DNA from: Zhongshania sp.
GTDB lineage: Bacteria; Pseudomonadota; Gammaproteobacteria; Pseudomonadales; Spongiibacteraceae
DNA: 64,000 bases
Direction: 5' to 3'
Assembly (NCBI GenBank): GCA_018066965.1
Contig: JAGPVP010000061.1
Location: 43,416-107,415 of the forward strand
In this document: one piece after another, positions 1 through 8,965 of the stretch
How the letters are laid out: each line of letters starts with the position of its first letter
Numbering within the stretch: the first letter of the stretch is position 1
Translations under genes and position numbers: made by a program
Notes under the pieces: model-generated
Told to the model about the DNA's origin: nothing
Seen by the model: only the letters and a program-made list of their open reading frames with translations
Databases searched by the model: none

Positions 1-783
1 TAATTCGCCCTGCGCATCGCAGCGTGCATCTCGTCGCGACTCCTGTAAATACATCAGTGCCAGCAAGCCCGAAATCTCGGTATCGGCCGCCAGATCCGTA
101 TTTAACGTGAGCAGTAATTCTGCCAGACGAATCGCCTCGGCGGCTATGTCTGCACGGGTTAAACTAGCACCCGAAGAGGCCAAATAGCCCTCGTTATACA
201 TCAGATAAAGCACCTGCAACACCGCATTCATACGTTCAGGCAGGGCCGCCGCACTAGGGACTTGATAGGGGATATTGGCATCGCGGATTTTGGCTTTCGC
301 CCGCACGATTCGCTGTGCTATTGCCGTTGGCTTGCTGATATAGGCACTGGCAATTTCTTCCGTCGTCATACCACATACTTCGCGCAAGGTAAGCGCAATG
401 CGGCTGTCTTCGGCAAGCGCGGGGTGACAACAGGTAAAAATTAAGCGGAGGCGATCATCTTCAATATCATCATCTGCGAAGGCGGCAAAGTCTGGGGTAT
501 CGGCCTCTAGCTGATCGGCCAGTTCATCAATTCCGTGCACAAACCGCGATTGCCGCCGCAGCGCATCGATGGCTTTGAAGCGTCCGGTAGAGACCAACCA
601 CGCGCGAGGATTAGCCGGTACGCCATCATTAGGCCACTGCTTTAATGCTGCAATAAACGCGTCTTGCAATGCTTCTTCCGCTATTTGGAAATCGCCAAGC
701 AGACGCAGCAAGGTGGCAAATACTCGGCGTGATTCCAGCCGGTACACCTCCTCAATCAAATGATTTGCTAGCGCATCGGTCAT
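1..783 (-). CDS. RNA polymerase sigma factor, ECF family with DUF6596-type C-terminal region (SigJ/ECF42-like); truncated by window start
   Basis: My reverse-strand translation from ATG at 783: MTDALANHLIEEVYRLESRRVFATLLRLLGDFQIAEEALQDAFIAALKQWP...RLIFTCCHPALAEDSRIALTLREVCGMTTEEIA..., with hallmark FTCCHPAL. Open to position 1, so absent from the ORF track. Confidence 0.9.
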   Translation of the reverse strand, partial: MTDALANHLIEEVYRLESRRVFATLLRLLGDFQIAEEALQDAFIAALKQWPNDGVPANPRAWLVSTGRFKAIDALRRQSRFVHGIDELADQLEADTPDFAAFADDDIEDDRLRLIFTCCHPALAEDSRIALTLREVCGMTTEEIASAYISKPTAIAQRIVRAKAKIRDANIPYQVPSAAALPERMNAVLQVLYLMYNEGYLASSGASLTRADIAAEAIRLAELLLTLNTDLAADTEISGLLALMYLQESRRDARCDAQGEL

Positions 784-958
784 CGCCAAAACCACGTCTC
801 TGCATCATATTCGTTGCGACTAATATTAACCCAGCCATTTGAGGAAGGCAGCAGTAAGGGAAACGCTGGATTAAACGCTGGGTTTACGATGGATGGGGTA
901 CGGTTTGATACAGTAGGTGCGAGGCAGTCGTTGCAAAGCACCTGCGGATCAAGGCGGA

Positions 959-1078
959 TCAGGAAAAAGGCGAGTTTTTAGTTGTGCTGGATTTGTCCTT
1001 CTTAGCTGATTTTTTCTCCTTTTGCGTCAGCAACGGCTTCTTCTTAGTTTCTTTGTTACTTCGTTGTTCTTTACTCAT
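959..1078 (-). CDS. Small lysine-rich basic protein (39 aa)
   Basis: Reverse-strand ORF MSKEQRSNKETKKKPLLTQKEKKSAKKDKSSTTKNSPFS; compositionally like short conserved proteobacterial basic proteins of unknown function. Below the ORF-track length cut-off. Confidence 0.6.
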   Translation of the reverse strand: MSKEQRSNKETKKKPLLTQKEKKSAKKDKSSTTKNSPFS

Positions 1079-1362
1079 TAGTAGAACTCCATTCTGTGAG
1101 GCCATGACTTCATTTTGAAATAAGCAAGCAATAACGCGAATACATCTTTAGACATATCACCGCAGTGGCAGTGATCTTGCCAGAGTACGCCCTTTACCCG
1201 TATTAGCTATAGGCGATGACAATAATCAAAAAATAAATATTGATGACGGCAGCTAATCACCAAAAATAGCGGCCCGAGGTTAGCGAAGCGCTACCATTGC
1301 GCGGCTTTGCACCTTACAATTTACCTAGTAAAACCCGCCCGTAGACCACCCAAAGTTTTTGG

Positions 1363-2145
1363 ATGCCAATGTCTGAGCTTCATTATTATCAATACCTGCT
1401 GATTGGCCTAATATTTATCTGGAGCGGCTTTGTGCGCTCTGGTCTTGGCTTTGGCGGCGCGGTATTGTCGCTGCCCTTTTTGCTGTTGGTACACAATCAG
1501 CCACTGGTGTTTCTACCGCTAATTTCGGTACAACTCTTATTCTTCTCATCCATTACCTTGGTGCTGAATAATCGCAAATCAGAATCAGCCAAACGTACTC
1601 ATAAAAGTACCGTCGACTGGGCCTACCTCAGATACATGCTGGCGATTATGATAGTGCCTAAATTACTTGGGGTGTTTGGTCTAATCACCATGCCCGCCAA
1701 TGTTCTGAGTATTATTATTTTTGTGGTGGTATCGGTTTACGCCATCACCTATATTGCCAACAAGCCCTTCAAAAGTAATAGCAAATTTGTCGATGCGATA
1801 TTCTTAATGGCTGGCGGCTATATAAGTGGCACCTCGCTTATCGGCGCCCCCTTAATTATTGCGGTGGCCGCTCAACATGTCGCCCGCGAACGTCTGCGCG
1901 ACACCTTATTCGCGCTGTGGTTTATTTTGGTGAGTATAAAACTGGTGGCGTTTATTTACGCTGGCGTAAGCTTGCAGCTAATTCATCACCTGTGGCTATT
2001 ACCCTGCGCCGCCATCGGCCATTTTATTGGTTTACGTTTTCACGAGCGAATGTTGAAGGCAGAGACACCGGTGTTCTTTAGAGTATTGGGTATTACACTG
2101 CTGCTTATTAGCGCGCTTGGCTTATGGAAAGCGCTGGAAGGCTAG
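1363..2145 (+). CDS. TSUP family transporter (TauE/SafE-like sulfite exporter)
   Basis: Multi-TM protein with GFGGAVLSLPF and GGYISGTSLIGAPLI repeats typical of TauE/SafE. Start could be the second Met (1369). Confidence 0.85.
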   Translation: MPMSELHYYQYLLIGLIFIWSGFVRSGLGFGGAVLSLPFLLLVHNQPLVFLPLISVQLLFFSSITLVLNNRKSESAKRTHKSTVDWAYLRYMLAIMIVPKLLGVFGLITMPANVLSIIIFVVVSVYAITYIANKPFKSNSKFVDAIFLMAGGYISGTSLIGAPLIIAVAAQHVARERLRDTLFALWFILVSIKLVAFIYAGVSLQLIHHLWLLPCAAIGHFIGLRFHERMLKAETPVFFRVLGITLLLISALGLWKALEG

Positions 2146-2146
2146 G

Positions 2147-2623
2147 CTACTGGTAGCGTCGGCCCCGATATTCTAACCAACCATTTGCATGACGGCCCGC
2201 CGGATCATGGTGGGTCCAGTGCAGCACACCACCTAGCTTATTCCATTCGTACTCGCCGTAGAATTTAACGCTATCACCCGACCGCAGGCCATCAAGGCGG
2301 GGCGCTAAATCGATATTATGTGCCACCAAAAGCGTTTGGCCATTTGCCAGTTTAAGAATAAATTTTTGATGCCGACTGCCCTTGGTGTCATCTGCCAGTA
2401 TTTTAATAACGCGACCGCTGCCGCTCACTTGAACATCGCTGACTTGGTTTTGATAAGCCTCAGCTAATTGCCGCTCTCCGGCTACTTCAACACGACCACC
2501 CGCCGCATTGGGTGCTAAGCCTGTCGGTAAGACCGCCTGAACCTGTTCAGCAAACTGTGGATTCTGTTGGTAAACTTGGTACAGCGCCACCACAAGCAAT
2601 GCAGCAAAAATCGACTTCTTCAT
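2147..2623 (-). CDS. DUF3465 domain-containing secreted protein
   Basis: N-terminal signal/TM segment, then a small OB-like region (VQVSGSGRVIKILADDTKGSRHQKFILKL...GLRSGDSVKFYGEYEWNKLGGVLHWTHHDP) characteristic of DUF3465. Confidence 0.8.
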   Translation of the reverse strand: MKKSIFAALLVVALYQVYQQNPQFAEQVQAVLPTGLAPNAAGGRVEVAGERQLAEAYQNQVSDVQVSGSGRVIKILADDTKGSRHQKFILKLANGQTLLVAHNIDLAPRLDGLRSGDSVKFYGEYEWNKLGGVLHWTHHDPAGRHANGWLEYRGRRYQ

Positions 2624-2911
2624 AAGGACATAAACTCTACGCGACGTTTTACAGTGAGTTTATACCGCGCTAGTTATTCCACCCATTAATTTTGGGCGTT
2701 TTAATTCATAAATCGCTTATATTTATGCAAGCTATAACAACTTGCCCGCTGTCCGGTCGCGGGTATCAAACGCATTCGCTAGCGCGAAAAGTTAAGGTAG
2801 ATGCACAGTGAAAGCGCTACTGTATAGTAGCTGACATAGGAAATTGAGATGCCGTGCTAGTACTGTGATAGTACCGCGATATAAAAATTAACGAACTACG
2901 AAAAATTTCAC

Positions 2912-3007
2912 ATGAATATTAAATGGCTAACAATAGAAGATCGACGACGCTCCCTGAGATTAAATACCCTAGTCTCCAGCCTTATTAATCTGCGCAAAGG
3001 AGACTGA
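2912..3007 (+). CDS. Possible 31-aa leader peptide upstream of the DUF2254 gene
   Basis: ORF MNIKWLTIEDRRRSLRLNTLVSSLINLRKGD; its TGA (3005-3007) is one nt before the ATG at 3009. Confidence 0.3.
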   Translation: MNIKWLTIEDRRRSLRLNTLVSSLINLRKGD

Positions 3008-3008
3008 A

Positions 3009-4277
3009 ATGGCATTGTTCATGTCAACCGATCGCGCTAGGTTTTTCATCAATCGGCTTCGCGCCCGACTTTGGGTGAGGCCATTAACCGTTTGCCTGCT
3101 GTCAATCGCAGCGGCATTCGGCGCAAAACTTGCCGACGGCACTGCGTTTGCACAAATAGCGCCGGTCATTGCGGCGGACTCTATTGAAGCGCTGCTGTCC
3201 ATCATGGCCGCCAGCATGCTGGTCATTGCCACATTTTCGGTGGCATCGATGGTATCGGCCTACGCCTCAGCAGCTAGCACCGCCACGCCGCGATCATTCA
3301 CTTTAGTGGTTGCCGACGACGCATCACAAAACGCGCTGTCGACTTTTGTTGGTTCATTCATATTCAGCATCGTCGCTCTTACGGCAGTCAAGAACGACTA
3401 CTTCGAAACCGCCGGTCTCTTTATTCTCTTTGCCCTGACGGTGACCATATTCGGCACCGTTATTATTACATTTGTACGCTGGGTCGATGGCATCGCACGC
3501 CTTGGCCGCATGGGATCAACCATCGCTAAAGTCGAGAGTGCCACTGCGACCGCATTAAAGCAACGACGAGCTGCGCCACACCTTCGCGGCACCTCAGTGA
3601 GCTCCCAAGCACGCGGACATGCCGTGTTCGCAGCGGATGTCGGTTACATTCAACATGTGGATATCGCCGCTCTCCAAGCCTGGGCGGAGCAAGTCGATGT
3701 GCGGGTGGTAGTGGCTGCCTTACCTGGTATCTTAGCCGCACCAAACCGGCCATTAGCCTACGTTAGCGCCCACAGCGACATTGATTACACGCCACTTATC
3801 GAGTCATTTGAGATAGGTCCTATTCGTCGCTTCGACGACGATCCGCGATTTGGCTTGGTGGTTCTGTCGGAGATCGCGGGTCGCGCTCTGTCTCCCGCCG
3901 TCAATGATCCCGGTACCGCGATCCATATCACCGGAACACTGCTACGACTCTTTACGCTATGGAATGAACCCGCAACGGCTGAAGAGGAGCCGGCGCCAAG
4001 CTACGACCGCGTAGGAGTGCCCGCGCTATCGATTCAAGACATGTTCGATGACGCCTTTACTGCAATTGCTCGAGACGGTGCCGGTTTTGTTGAGGTGGCC
4101 CTGCGCTTACAAAAAGTACTGGATTCTCTTGCATCAATCGGCGATCCGGAAATGCGAAATGCCGCCGAATATCATGGCCGACTGGCACTGAAACGTGCGC
4201 GGCTGGCACTTAATGTAGAAGAGGACTTGAAGCTTGTTCAAGATGCTGCACAGTTCGCTGAACCCACTGCTTCATAA
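3009..4277 (+). CDS. DUF2254 domain-containing membrane protein
   Basis: TM segments, then a soluble region with YIQHVDIAAL and DDPRFGLVVLSEIAGRALSPAVNDPGTAIHI typical of DUF2254. Confidence 0.85.
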   Translation: MALFMSTDRARFFINRLRARLWVRPLTVCLLSIAAAFGAKLADGTAFAQIAPVIAADSIEALLSIMAASMLVIATFSVASMVSAYASAASTATPRSFTLVVADDASQNALSTFVGSFIFSIVALTAVKNDYFETAGLFILFALTVTIFGTVIITFVRWVDGIARLGRMGSTIAKVESATATALKQRRAAPHLRGTSVSSQARGHAVFAADVGYIQHVDIAALQAWAEQVDVRVVVAALPGILAAPNRPLAYVSAHSDIDYTPLIESFEIGPIRRFDDDPRFGLVVLSEIAGRALSPAVNDPGTAIHITGTLLRLFTLWNEPATAEEEPAPSYDRVGVPALSIQDMFDDAFTAIARDGAGFVEVALRLQKVLDSLASIGDPEMRNAAEYHGRLALKRARLALNVEEDLKLVQDAAQFAEPTAS

Positions 4278-4338
4278 CAAGATCGCGAGCTACATCATTG
4301 CCACTGTTCAACAAAAAATAACTTAATGAGAAAATAGT

Positions 4339-4509
4339 ATGACGAAAAAAATAGTGCAGTTTGAATACGAGAAAGAAACCAAAAATAGTGTTCGTTATAA
4401 AGAAGTTCCAGATGATGGAACTCCTCCCATTATTGGTTCTTTATATGTTCAGAAGTGGTTTGCTGGTAATACTAAATCACTTGCAATAACTATTGAGAAA
4501 AAAGACTAG
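4339..4509 (+). CDS. Small conserved hypothetical protein (56 aa)
   Basis: ORF MTKKIVQFEYEKETKNSVRYKEVPDDGTPPIIGSLYVQKWFAGNTKSLAITIEKKD; below ORF-track cut-off, no overlapping CDS. Confidence 0.6.
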   Translation: MTKKIVQFEYEKETKNSVRYKEVPDDGTPPIIGSLYVQKWFAGNTKSLAITIEKKD

Positions 4510-4568
4510 CCGCAGACCAATACGCCGTATTCAGCTTAAAATTTCTGCCCAATGTCTAGCAAAGCAGT

Positions 4569-4610
4569 CATAAACCATAAAATGGCCATGCTGCCATTTT
4601 ATGGTTTATG
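4569..4610. terminator. Perfect 18-bp inverted repeat with 6-nt loop; possible bidirectional terminator
   Basis: CATAAACCATAAAATGGC-catgct-GCCATTTTATGGTTTATG between convergent genes 4339..4509(+) and 4640..6061(-). Confidence 0.5.
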
Positions 4611-4639
4611 CAAAGTAATAACCGCACTTTAAATAATTT

Positions 4640-6061
4640 TTAAACCCCTGCAGTAGAGCCAGTCTTGTTAACAAAAGGCTTCGCTAACCAATACACCAAC
4701 ACCCCAGCAAAAATGCCCGGCAAGCCTTCGTACACCATATTGTGTAAATCAAAGTATCGCCATGCCAAGGCGGTTGCTATGCCCACACAACTCATTGCAA
4801 TGGCAACACCCTGACTTGGTCGGCCACCAAAAATCAGGACAGCTAGCATAGGAACAAAGGCGCTAGCCAAACCTGACCATGCCATCACCACCATCGCAAA
4901 AACACTCTGCGCACTGAGCAAGGCCCACCCCAAGGCCAGAATACACACCCCCAAAGTAGAGGCTTTAATCAAAAATGGGCGCTCAATATTATTGGGCATA
5001 AGGTCATGGGTAAATGCAGCAGACGAGCTAAGAATTAAAGAGTCGGCAGTAGATAATGTTGCGGCAAAAATACCCGCGAGAATAAGACCAACCAATACCG
5101 GAGGTAATAGAGTTTGCGCCATAGTAGGCAATGCTAACTCGGCATCAAAGCTACCTACCTCTGGCAAATACAAGCGTGATAACAAACCTACTGTTGTCGC
5201 CATTAAATAGAATGCGGTAAACCACAGGTAATACCACGCTCTTGCGCGGTTCATATCGTCGCCACTGCTCAGCGCCATAAAGCGCACCATCACATGGGGC
5301 TGACCAACCACCGAAAGGCCCGCAAACAGCCAACCCAATGCAAATAAGAAGGCTCCCGGTACGCCGGGGAAGGCGAGATCTTCTGGGAACCAATCCATGT
5401 AATTTGGTACATCTTGTAGCGCGCTAACTGTTGCTGATACGCCGCCTAAATTTGCGATGGCTACCCACATGAGTATGCCCATGGCGGTAATCATAACTAC
5501 TGACTGGGCCGCGTCCGTCCATATTGACGCCCGAATACCGCCGGCCAAGCAATACACGGCAACTAGCACTGCACCACACACCGCGCCTGCCCACGTCGGC
5601 CAATCAAACAAGACATGTAGCGCCTTGCTACCCGCCAATAATTGCGCCGCCGCGTAAGCGGTAAGTAGTAGCAAACAAATCAGCGCGGCAAGCCGTTGAT
5701 AGCCGGGCAATATGCTGCCATTCCAGTTTGCCAATACACCGAGATAACTTACTTCGCCGCTTTTCTCCGTCATGCCACGCAATTTTTTATGTACAAAGTG
5801 GGAGGCAAGGAAGTCACCAAAAATCCAACCGACCATTACCCAGAACGCCGACAGACCCACTGTGTAGGTATAGCCAATGACACCAATAAACATATACCCG
5901 CTGTTATTGGTTGCCACCGCCGACAAGCCAACTAACCAGGGCTTAACGGTATTGCTGGCAAGATAATAGTCTTTGCTTTGATGGGTATTAAAAAATAGCG
6001 ATGACAAGCCTATAAGCACAAAAATACTGAGAAAGGCGGCAAAACTCCAAGCAGTTATCAT
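4640..6061 (-). CDS. Sodium:solute symporter (SSS/PutP-like), possibly compatible-solute/ectoine uptake
   Basis: 473-aa multi-TM protein with SSS motifs (FALGWLFAGLSVVGQPHVMVRFMAL; LILAGIFAATLSTADSLILSSSAAFTHDL). Confidence 0.88.
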   Translation of the reverse strand: MITAWSFAAFLSIFVLIGLSSLFFNTHQSKDYYLASNTVKPWLVGLSAVATNNSGYMFIGVIGYTYTVGLSAFWVMVGWIFGDFLASHFVHKKLRGMTEKSGEVSYLGVLANWNGSILPGYQRLAALICLLLLTAYAAAQLLAGSKALHVLFDWPTWAGAVCGAVLVAVYCLAGGIRASIWTDAAQSVVMITAMGILMWVAIANLGGVSATVSALQDVPNYMDWFPEDLAFPGVPGAFLFALGWLFAGLSVVGQPHVMVRFMALSSGDDMNRARAWYYLWFTAFYLMATTVGLLSRLYLPEVGSFDAELALPTMAQTLLPPVLVGLILAGIFAATLSTADSLILSSSAAFTHDLMPNNIERPFLIKASTLGVCILALGWALLSAQSVFAMVVMAWSGLASAFVPMLAVLIFGGRPSQGVAIAMSCVGIATALAWRYFDLHNMVYEGLPGIFAGVLVYWLAKPFVNKTGSTAGV

Positions 6062-6106
6062 ATTTAATTCCGTGATGTTTGCTGGTCAGTGAATGTCGGT
6101 AATTGC

Positions 6107-7000
6107 TTAAGTGGTTATGACAGCGGGAGCCAATAATTCAATTAACAGGGGATGTTCGCGCAGTTCCGACAACGCAGGGTCGCGATGTAGTTCCTCGCGA
6201 TACGATTCTGACTGCGCCACCGCATGAGTAAAATAACGCGCAGCGTCATCTAAATTACCTTGGCAGGTATGTGCGCAGGCAAGCTGATAAAATGCGTGGG
6301 CATTGGCGTCGTCTAAGACTAGGGCTTGATGGCATAAATTAATTGCCCACTGGGGTTCATTTTGATCCAGTGCCGCATCTGCTTTATAGGTAATAGCTTC
6401 AATATCATCTTTTCGTAAAGCGAGAATTTGATCGTAGATCGAGATCTTGCCCGCCGGGCTAGTTTCCTGACTGGCACGCAGCCACAGCGAATGCATTTCT
6501 TGGGTGAGGGTGATTTCTTCCCGATTTGATTCTATATGTGCGGTTTCTTGTTTTAGTTGTTTTTCTATTGTGCGCAAACGTTTTTCGTATTCTTCAACCA
6601 ACTCAGCAACTTGCTCATTGGCAACTTTATGTACTTTGTCTTTAATATCACGAATTGAGTTCCAGCCGATTAACACCAGTGCCGAACTCACCGCCGCAAT
6701 AAGGTAGAAAAAATAGGTCACAGTACTGGTTGCGTAGGAAACCGCCTTGTCTGCCGCGCCCAGTTCGCGGTCAACGACTTCAGCCGCCATTTCTCGATGC
6801 GAACGCTCCATATCGATACGGAGGCTGCGGATTTCATCCAGCATGTAACGCTCAATAAATGGCGAGTAAAGCGGCTCGTTTAATTTATTAATAGACGCAT
6901 CTACTGCCTCATCGCTGGGGCTGCTGGCTGCTTCCGCTGACAAGGTCAGCGGAATACAAACACAGCATAATACGAAAAGCTTTTTAACTATGCTGCGCAT
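6107..7000 (-). CDS. TPR-repeat membrane-anchored protein, function unknown
   Basis: Signal peptide, internal TM (VTYFFYLIAAVSSALVLIGWNSI), coiled coil, C-terminal TPR units (AINLCHQALVLDDANAHAFYQLACAHTCQGNLDDAARYFTHAV). Start overlaps the end of the aspartokinase gene. Confidence 0.75.
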   Translation of the reverse strand: MRSIVKKLFVLCCVCIPLTLSAEAASSPSDEAVDASINKLNEPLYSPFIERYMLDEIRSLRIDMERSHREMAAEVVDRELGAADKAVSYATSTVTYFFYLIAAVSSALVLIGWNSIRDIKDKVHKVANEQVAELVEEYEKRLRTIEKQLKQETAHIESNREEITLTQEMHSLWLRASQETSPAGKISIYDQILALRKDDIEAITYKADAALDQNEPQWAINLCHQALVLDDANAHAFYQLACAHTCQGNLDDAARYFTHAVAQSESYREELHRDPALSELREHPLLIELLAPAVITT

Positions 7001-8424
7001 ATCGCTTCGCCGTGGTCATGTACTTCAACAAGACAACGGTGCAAGCTGGCGACGCCCATTTCGTAATCATCTTCGTTAACAACAAACTGCATATCAACTT
7101 GGCGCATAGACTGATGCATTGCCAGCACACTGATATTTGCAGCCGCTAATGCGGATACCGTTTTGGCCAGCATACCGGGCACTTGCATATCGCTGCCAAT
7201 CGCAGAAATAATCGCGACTTTACGGGTACTTACTTCAGCGCTAGGAAACAGTTCTTTTACTGCGCTAACAATACGCTTAACGGTTTTTAAATTAACACCA
7301 AGATAATTGGTGATCGTGTTGGCATTAATATCTTTGGTAATCACTGTGCCTTTAAAGCGTTCGATTGCCGCCAGTATTTTTTGCTCATACTGCCACAGCG
7401 CACCGACCATATCTTGGTCAAATACCTCTAAGGCATAGACTTGTTTACGGCCTGCAATAATTTCTACACAGGGCTTTTCACTACGATAATCACAGTCTAT
7501 TAAGGTACCCGCGTGATTCGGCTCAAAGGTATTTTTCACCCTTAATGCAATTTTTTGCTGGCGCAAACCTTTTGCGGCACGAGGGTGAATTGCCTCCATA
7601 CCCAGATTTGCAAGCTGATCAGCTACGTCGTAATTTGTGCGACCAATCGGCACTACTTTATCTGCACCTACCAAACGTGGATCTGCACTGCTAAGGTGAT
7701 ACTCCTTATGAATAACCGCCTCGCGTGCGCCACTAATAACTGCCATACGGCTAAATGTCATTTCGCTATAGCCACGATCAAAGCTGGCCATAAGGCCTTC
7801 TTTGCAATGCGCATAGCCGGTAACAATGGGCAGCGTATTAGTTAAATCTATGCCAGCAAGCGCTTCACTAATATGATCATCTAGGGGCAGGGCTTCGTCG
7901 GCGCGCCAACCGGAAAGATCAACATAGCGCGCATTCACACCGTCGCGATTTAGTAAGGCGGCGGTATTCCATGCGCTGTGCGCCTCGCCAATACTCGCAA
8001 GCATTTCACGCACGGTTAGCAAATGATCCTCAAGACCGAAGTGACCGTGCTGGCAGAGACGATGCAAATTATCCATACAGCGCTCGGCTTCGAAAAGACG
8101 GCCTTCAATATATTTATTCGCCTCGGTTAATTGTTCCACATCAGGGAACAAGCCTGCATTAATTTCTTTAAGCGTGTCACCGACTTTACTCAGGGCATCT
8201 CGCCAAAGTATTTCAGCGCCATCATCGGCAAATAAGGCATAAACGCCGGGGTGGCTATTGCGTTTATTTTCTAGCAATAGATCTGTTACGCCGCCGTAGG
8301 CAGAAACAACAAATATGCGCCCATAAATATTACCATCCTCACCGCCGGCGAGAATGATATTGTCTCTTACCGCCTCGTAGTTGGTCATCGAGGTGCCGCC
8401 GATTTTCTCTACACTGTGTGTCAT
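6988..8424 (-). CDS. ask_ect: Aspartate kinase, ectoine-cluster type (Ask_Ect)
   Basis: Starts MTHSVEKIGGTSMTNYEAVRDNI (kinase KIGGTSM motif); C-terminal ACT-like regions; directly downstream of ectC. Confidence 0.92.
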   Translation of the reverse strand: MTHSVEKIGGTSMTNYEAVRDNIILAGGEDGNIYGRIFVVSAYGGVTDLLLENKRNSHPGVYALFADDGAEILWRDALSKVGDTLKEINAGLFPDVEQLTEANKYIEGRLFEAERCMDNLHRLCQHGHFGLEDHLLTVREMLASIGEAHSAWNTAALLNRDGVNARYVDLSGWRADEALPLDDHISEALAGIDLTNTLPIVTGYAHCKEGLMASFDRGYSEMTFSRMAVISGAREAVIHKEYHLSSADPRLVGADKVVPIGRTNYDVADQLANLGMEAIHPRAAKGLRQQKIALRVKNTFEPNHAGTLIDCDYRSEKPCVEIIAGRKQVYALEVFDQDMVGALWQYEQKILAAIERFKGTVITKDINANTITNYLGVNLKTVKRIVSAVKELFPSAEVSTRKVAIISAIGSDMQVPGMLAKTVSALAAANISVLAMHQSMRQVDMQFVVNEDDYEMGVASLHRCLVEVHDHGEAICAA

Positions 8425-8471
8425 TTTTGTCTCCGTTGAATAACTGAAATTTACTTTCGGCCTTCAGCAGA

Positions 8472-8855
8472 TTAGTCGACAGGGTACACGCCATTTTCGT
8501 CGTGCACTTCTTTGCCACTTAATGGCGGATTAAACACACAGGCCATTTGCATATCTTCGCTACCGCCACGCAATAAATGTTTGTCGTGCTGATCTAAAAG
8601 ATAAATGGTGCCGGCTTCTAGTTTATAAATTTTACCGTCGCTCACGGTTTCAATTTCACCGTTGCCCGATATGCAATACACAGACTCAAGATGGTTTTGG
8701 TAATGGATCGGCGTTTCAGTATTGGCAAAAATGGTGGTGATATTGAACGAGAAACCCATATTGTCGGTTTTTAAAATCATGCGTACGCTTTGCCAAGTAT
8801 CGGTAGCTACACGACGCTCTGAGTTTTCACAATCTTTTAAGGTTCTAACAATCAT
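8472..8855 (-). CDS. ectC: L-ectoine synthase
   Basis: [69 protein letters not shown]; start placed at the internal Met by family knowledge (track ORF extends to 8930). Confidence 0.96.
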   Translation of the reverse strand: MIVRTLKDCENSERRVATDTWQSVRMILKTDNMGFSFNITTIFANTETPIHYQNHLESVYCISGNGEIETVSDGKIYKLEAGTIYLLDQHDKHLLRGGSEDMQMACVFNPPLSGKEVHDENGVYPVD

Positions 8856-8880
8856 TGGACCTTCCTTTTTAAATAGAAAT

Positions 8881-8898
8881 TGCCGCACTCGTGCGGCA
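8881..8898. repeat. Perfect hairpin in the ectB-ectC intercistronic gap
   Basis: TGCCGCAC-TC-GTGCGGCA, perfect 8-bp arms. Confidence 0.7.
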
Positions 8899-8965
8899 GA
8901 AATAAATTCTAATACCCGCGACTTCCACAAATATATATTCGTAGAAGAAGCGCGTTATCAATCAA

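Noticed and set aside
2811-2880. Short inverted repeats (CTACTGTATAGTAG, GTACTGTGATAGTAC) in the 2624-2911 gap
   Set aside because: Too short and imperfect to call an operator without comparative data.
3398-3753. Antisense ORFs inside the DUF2254 gene
   Set aside because: Low-complexity Arg/Ala-rich translations opposite a well-supported CDS; GC-skew artefacts.
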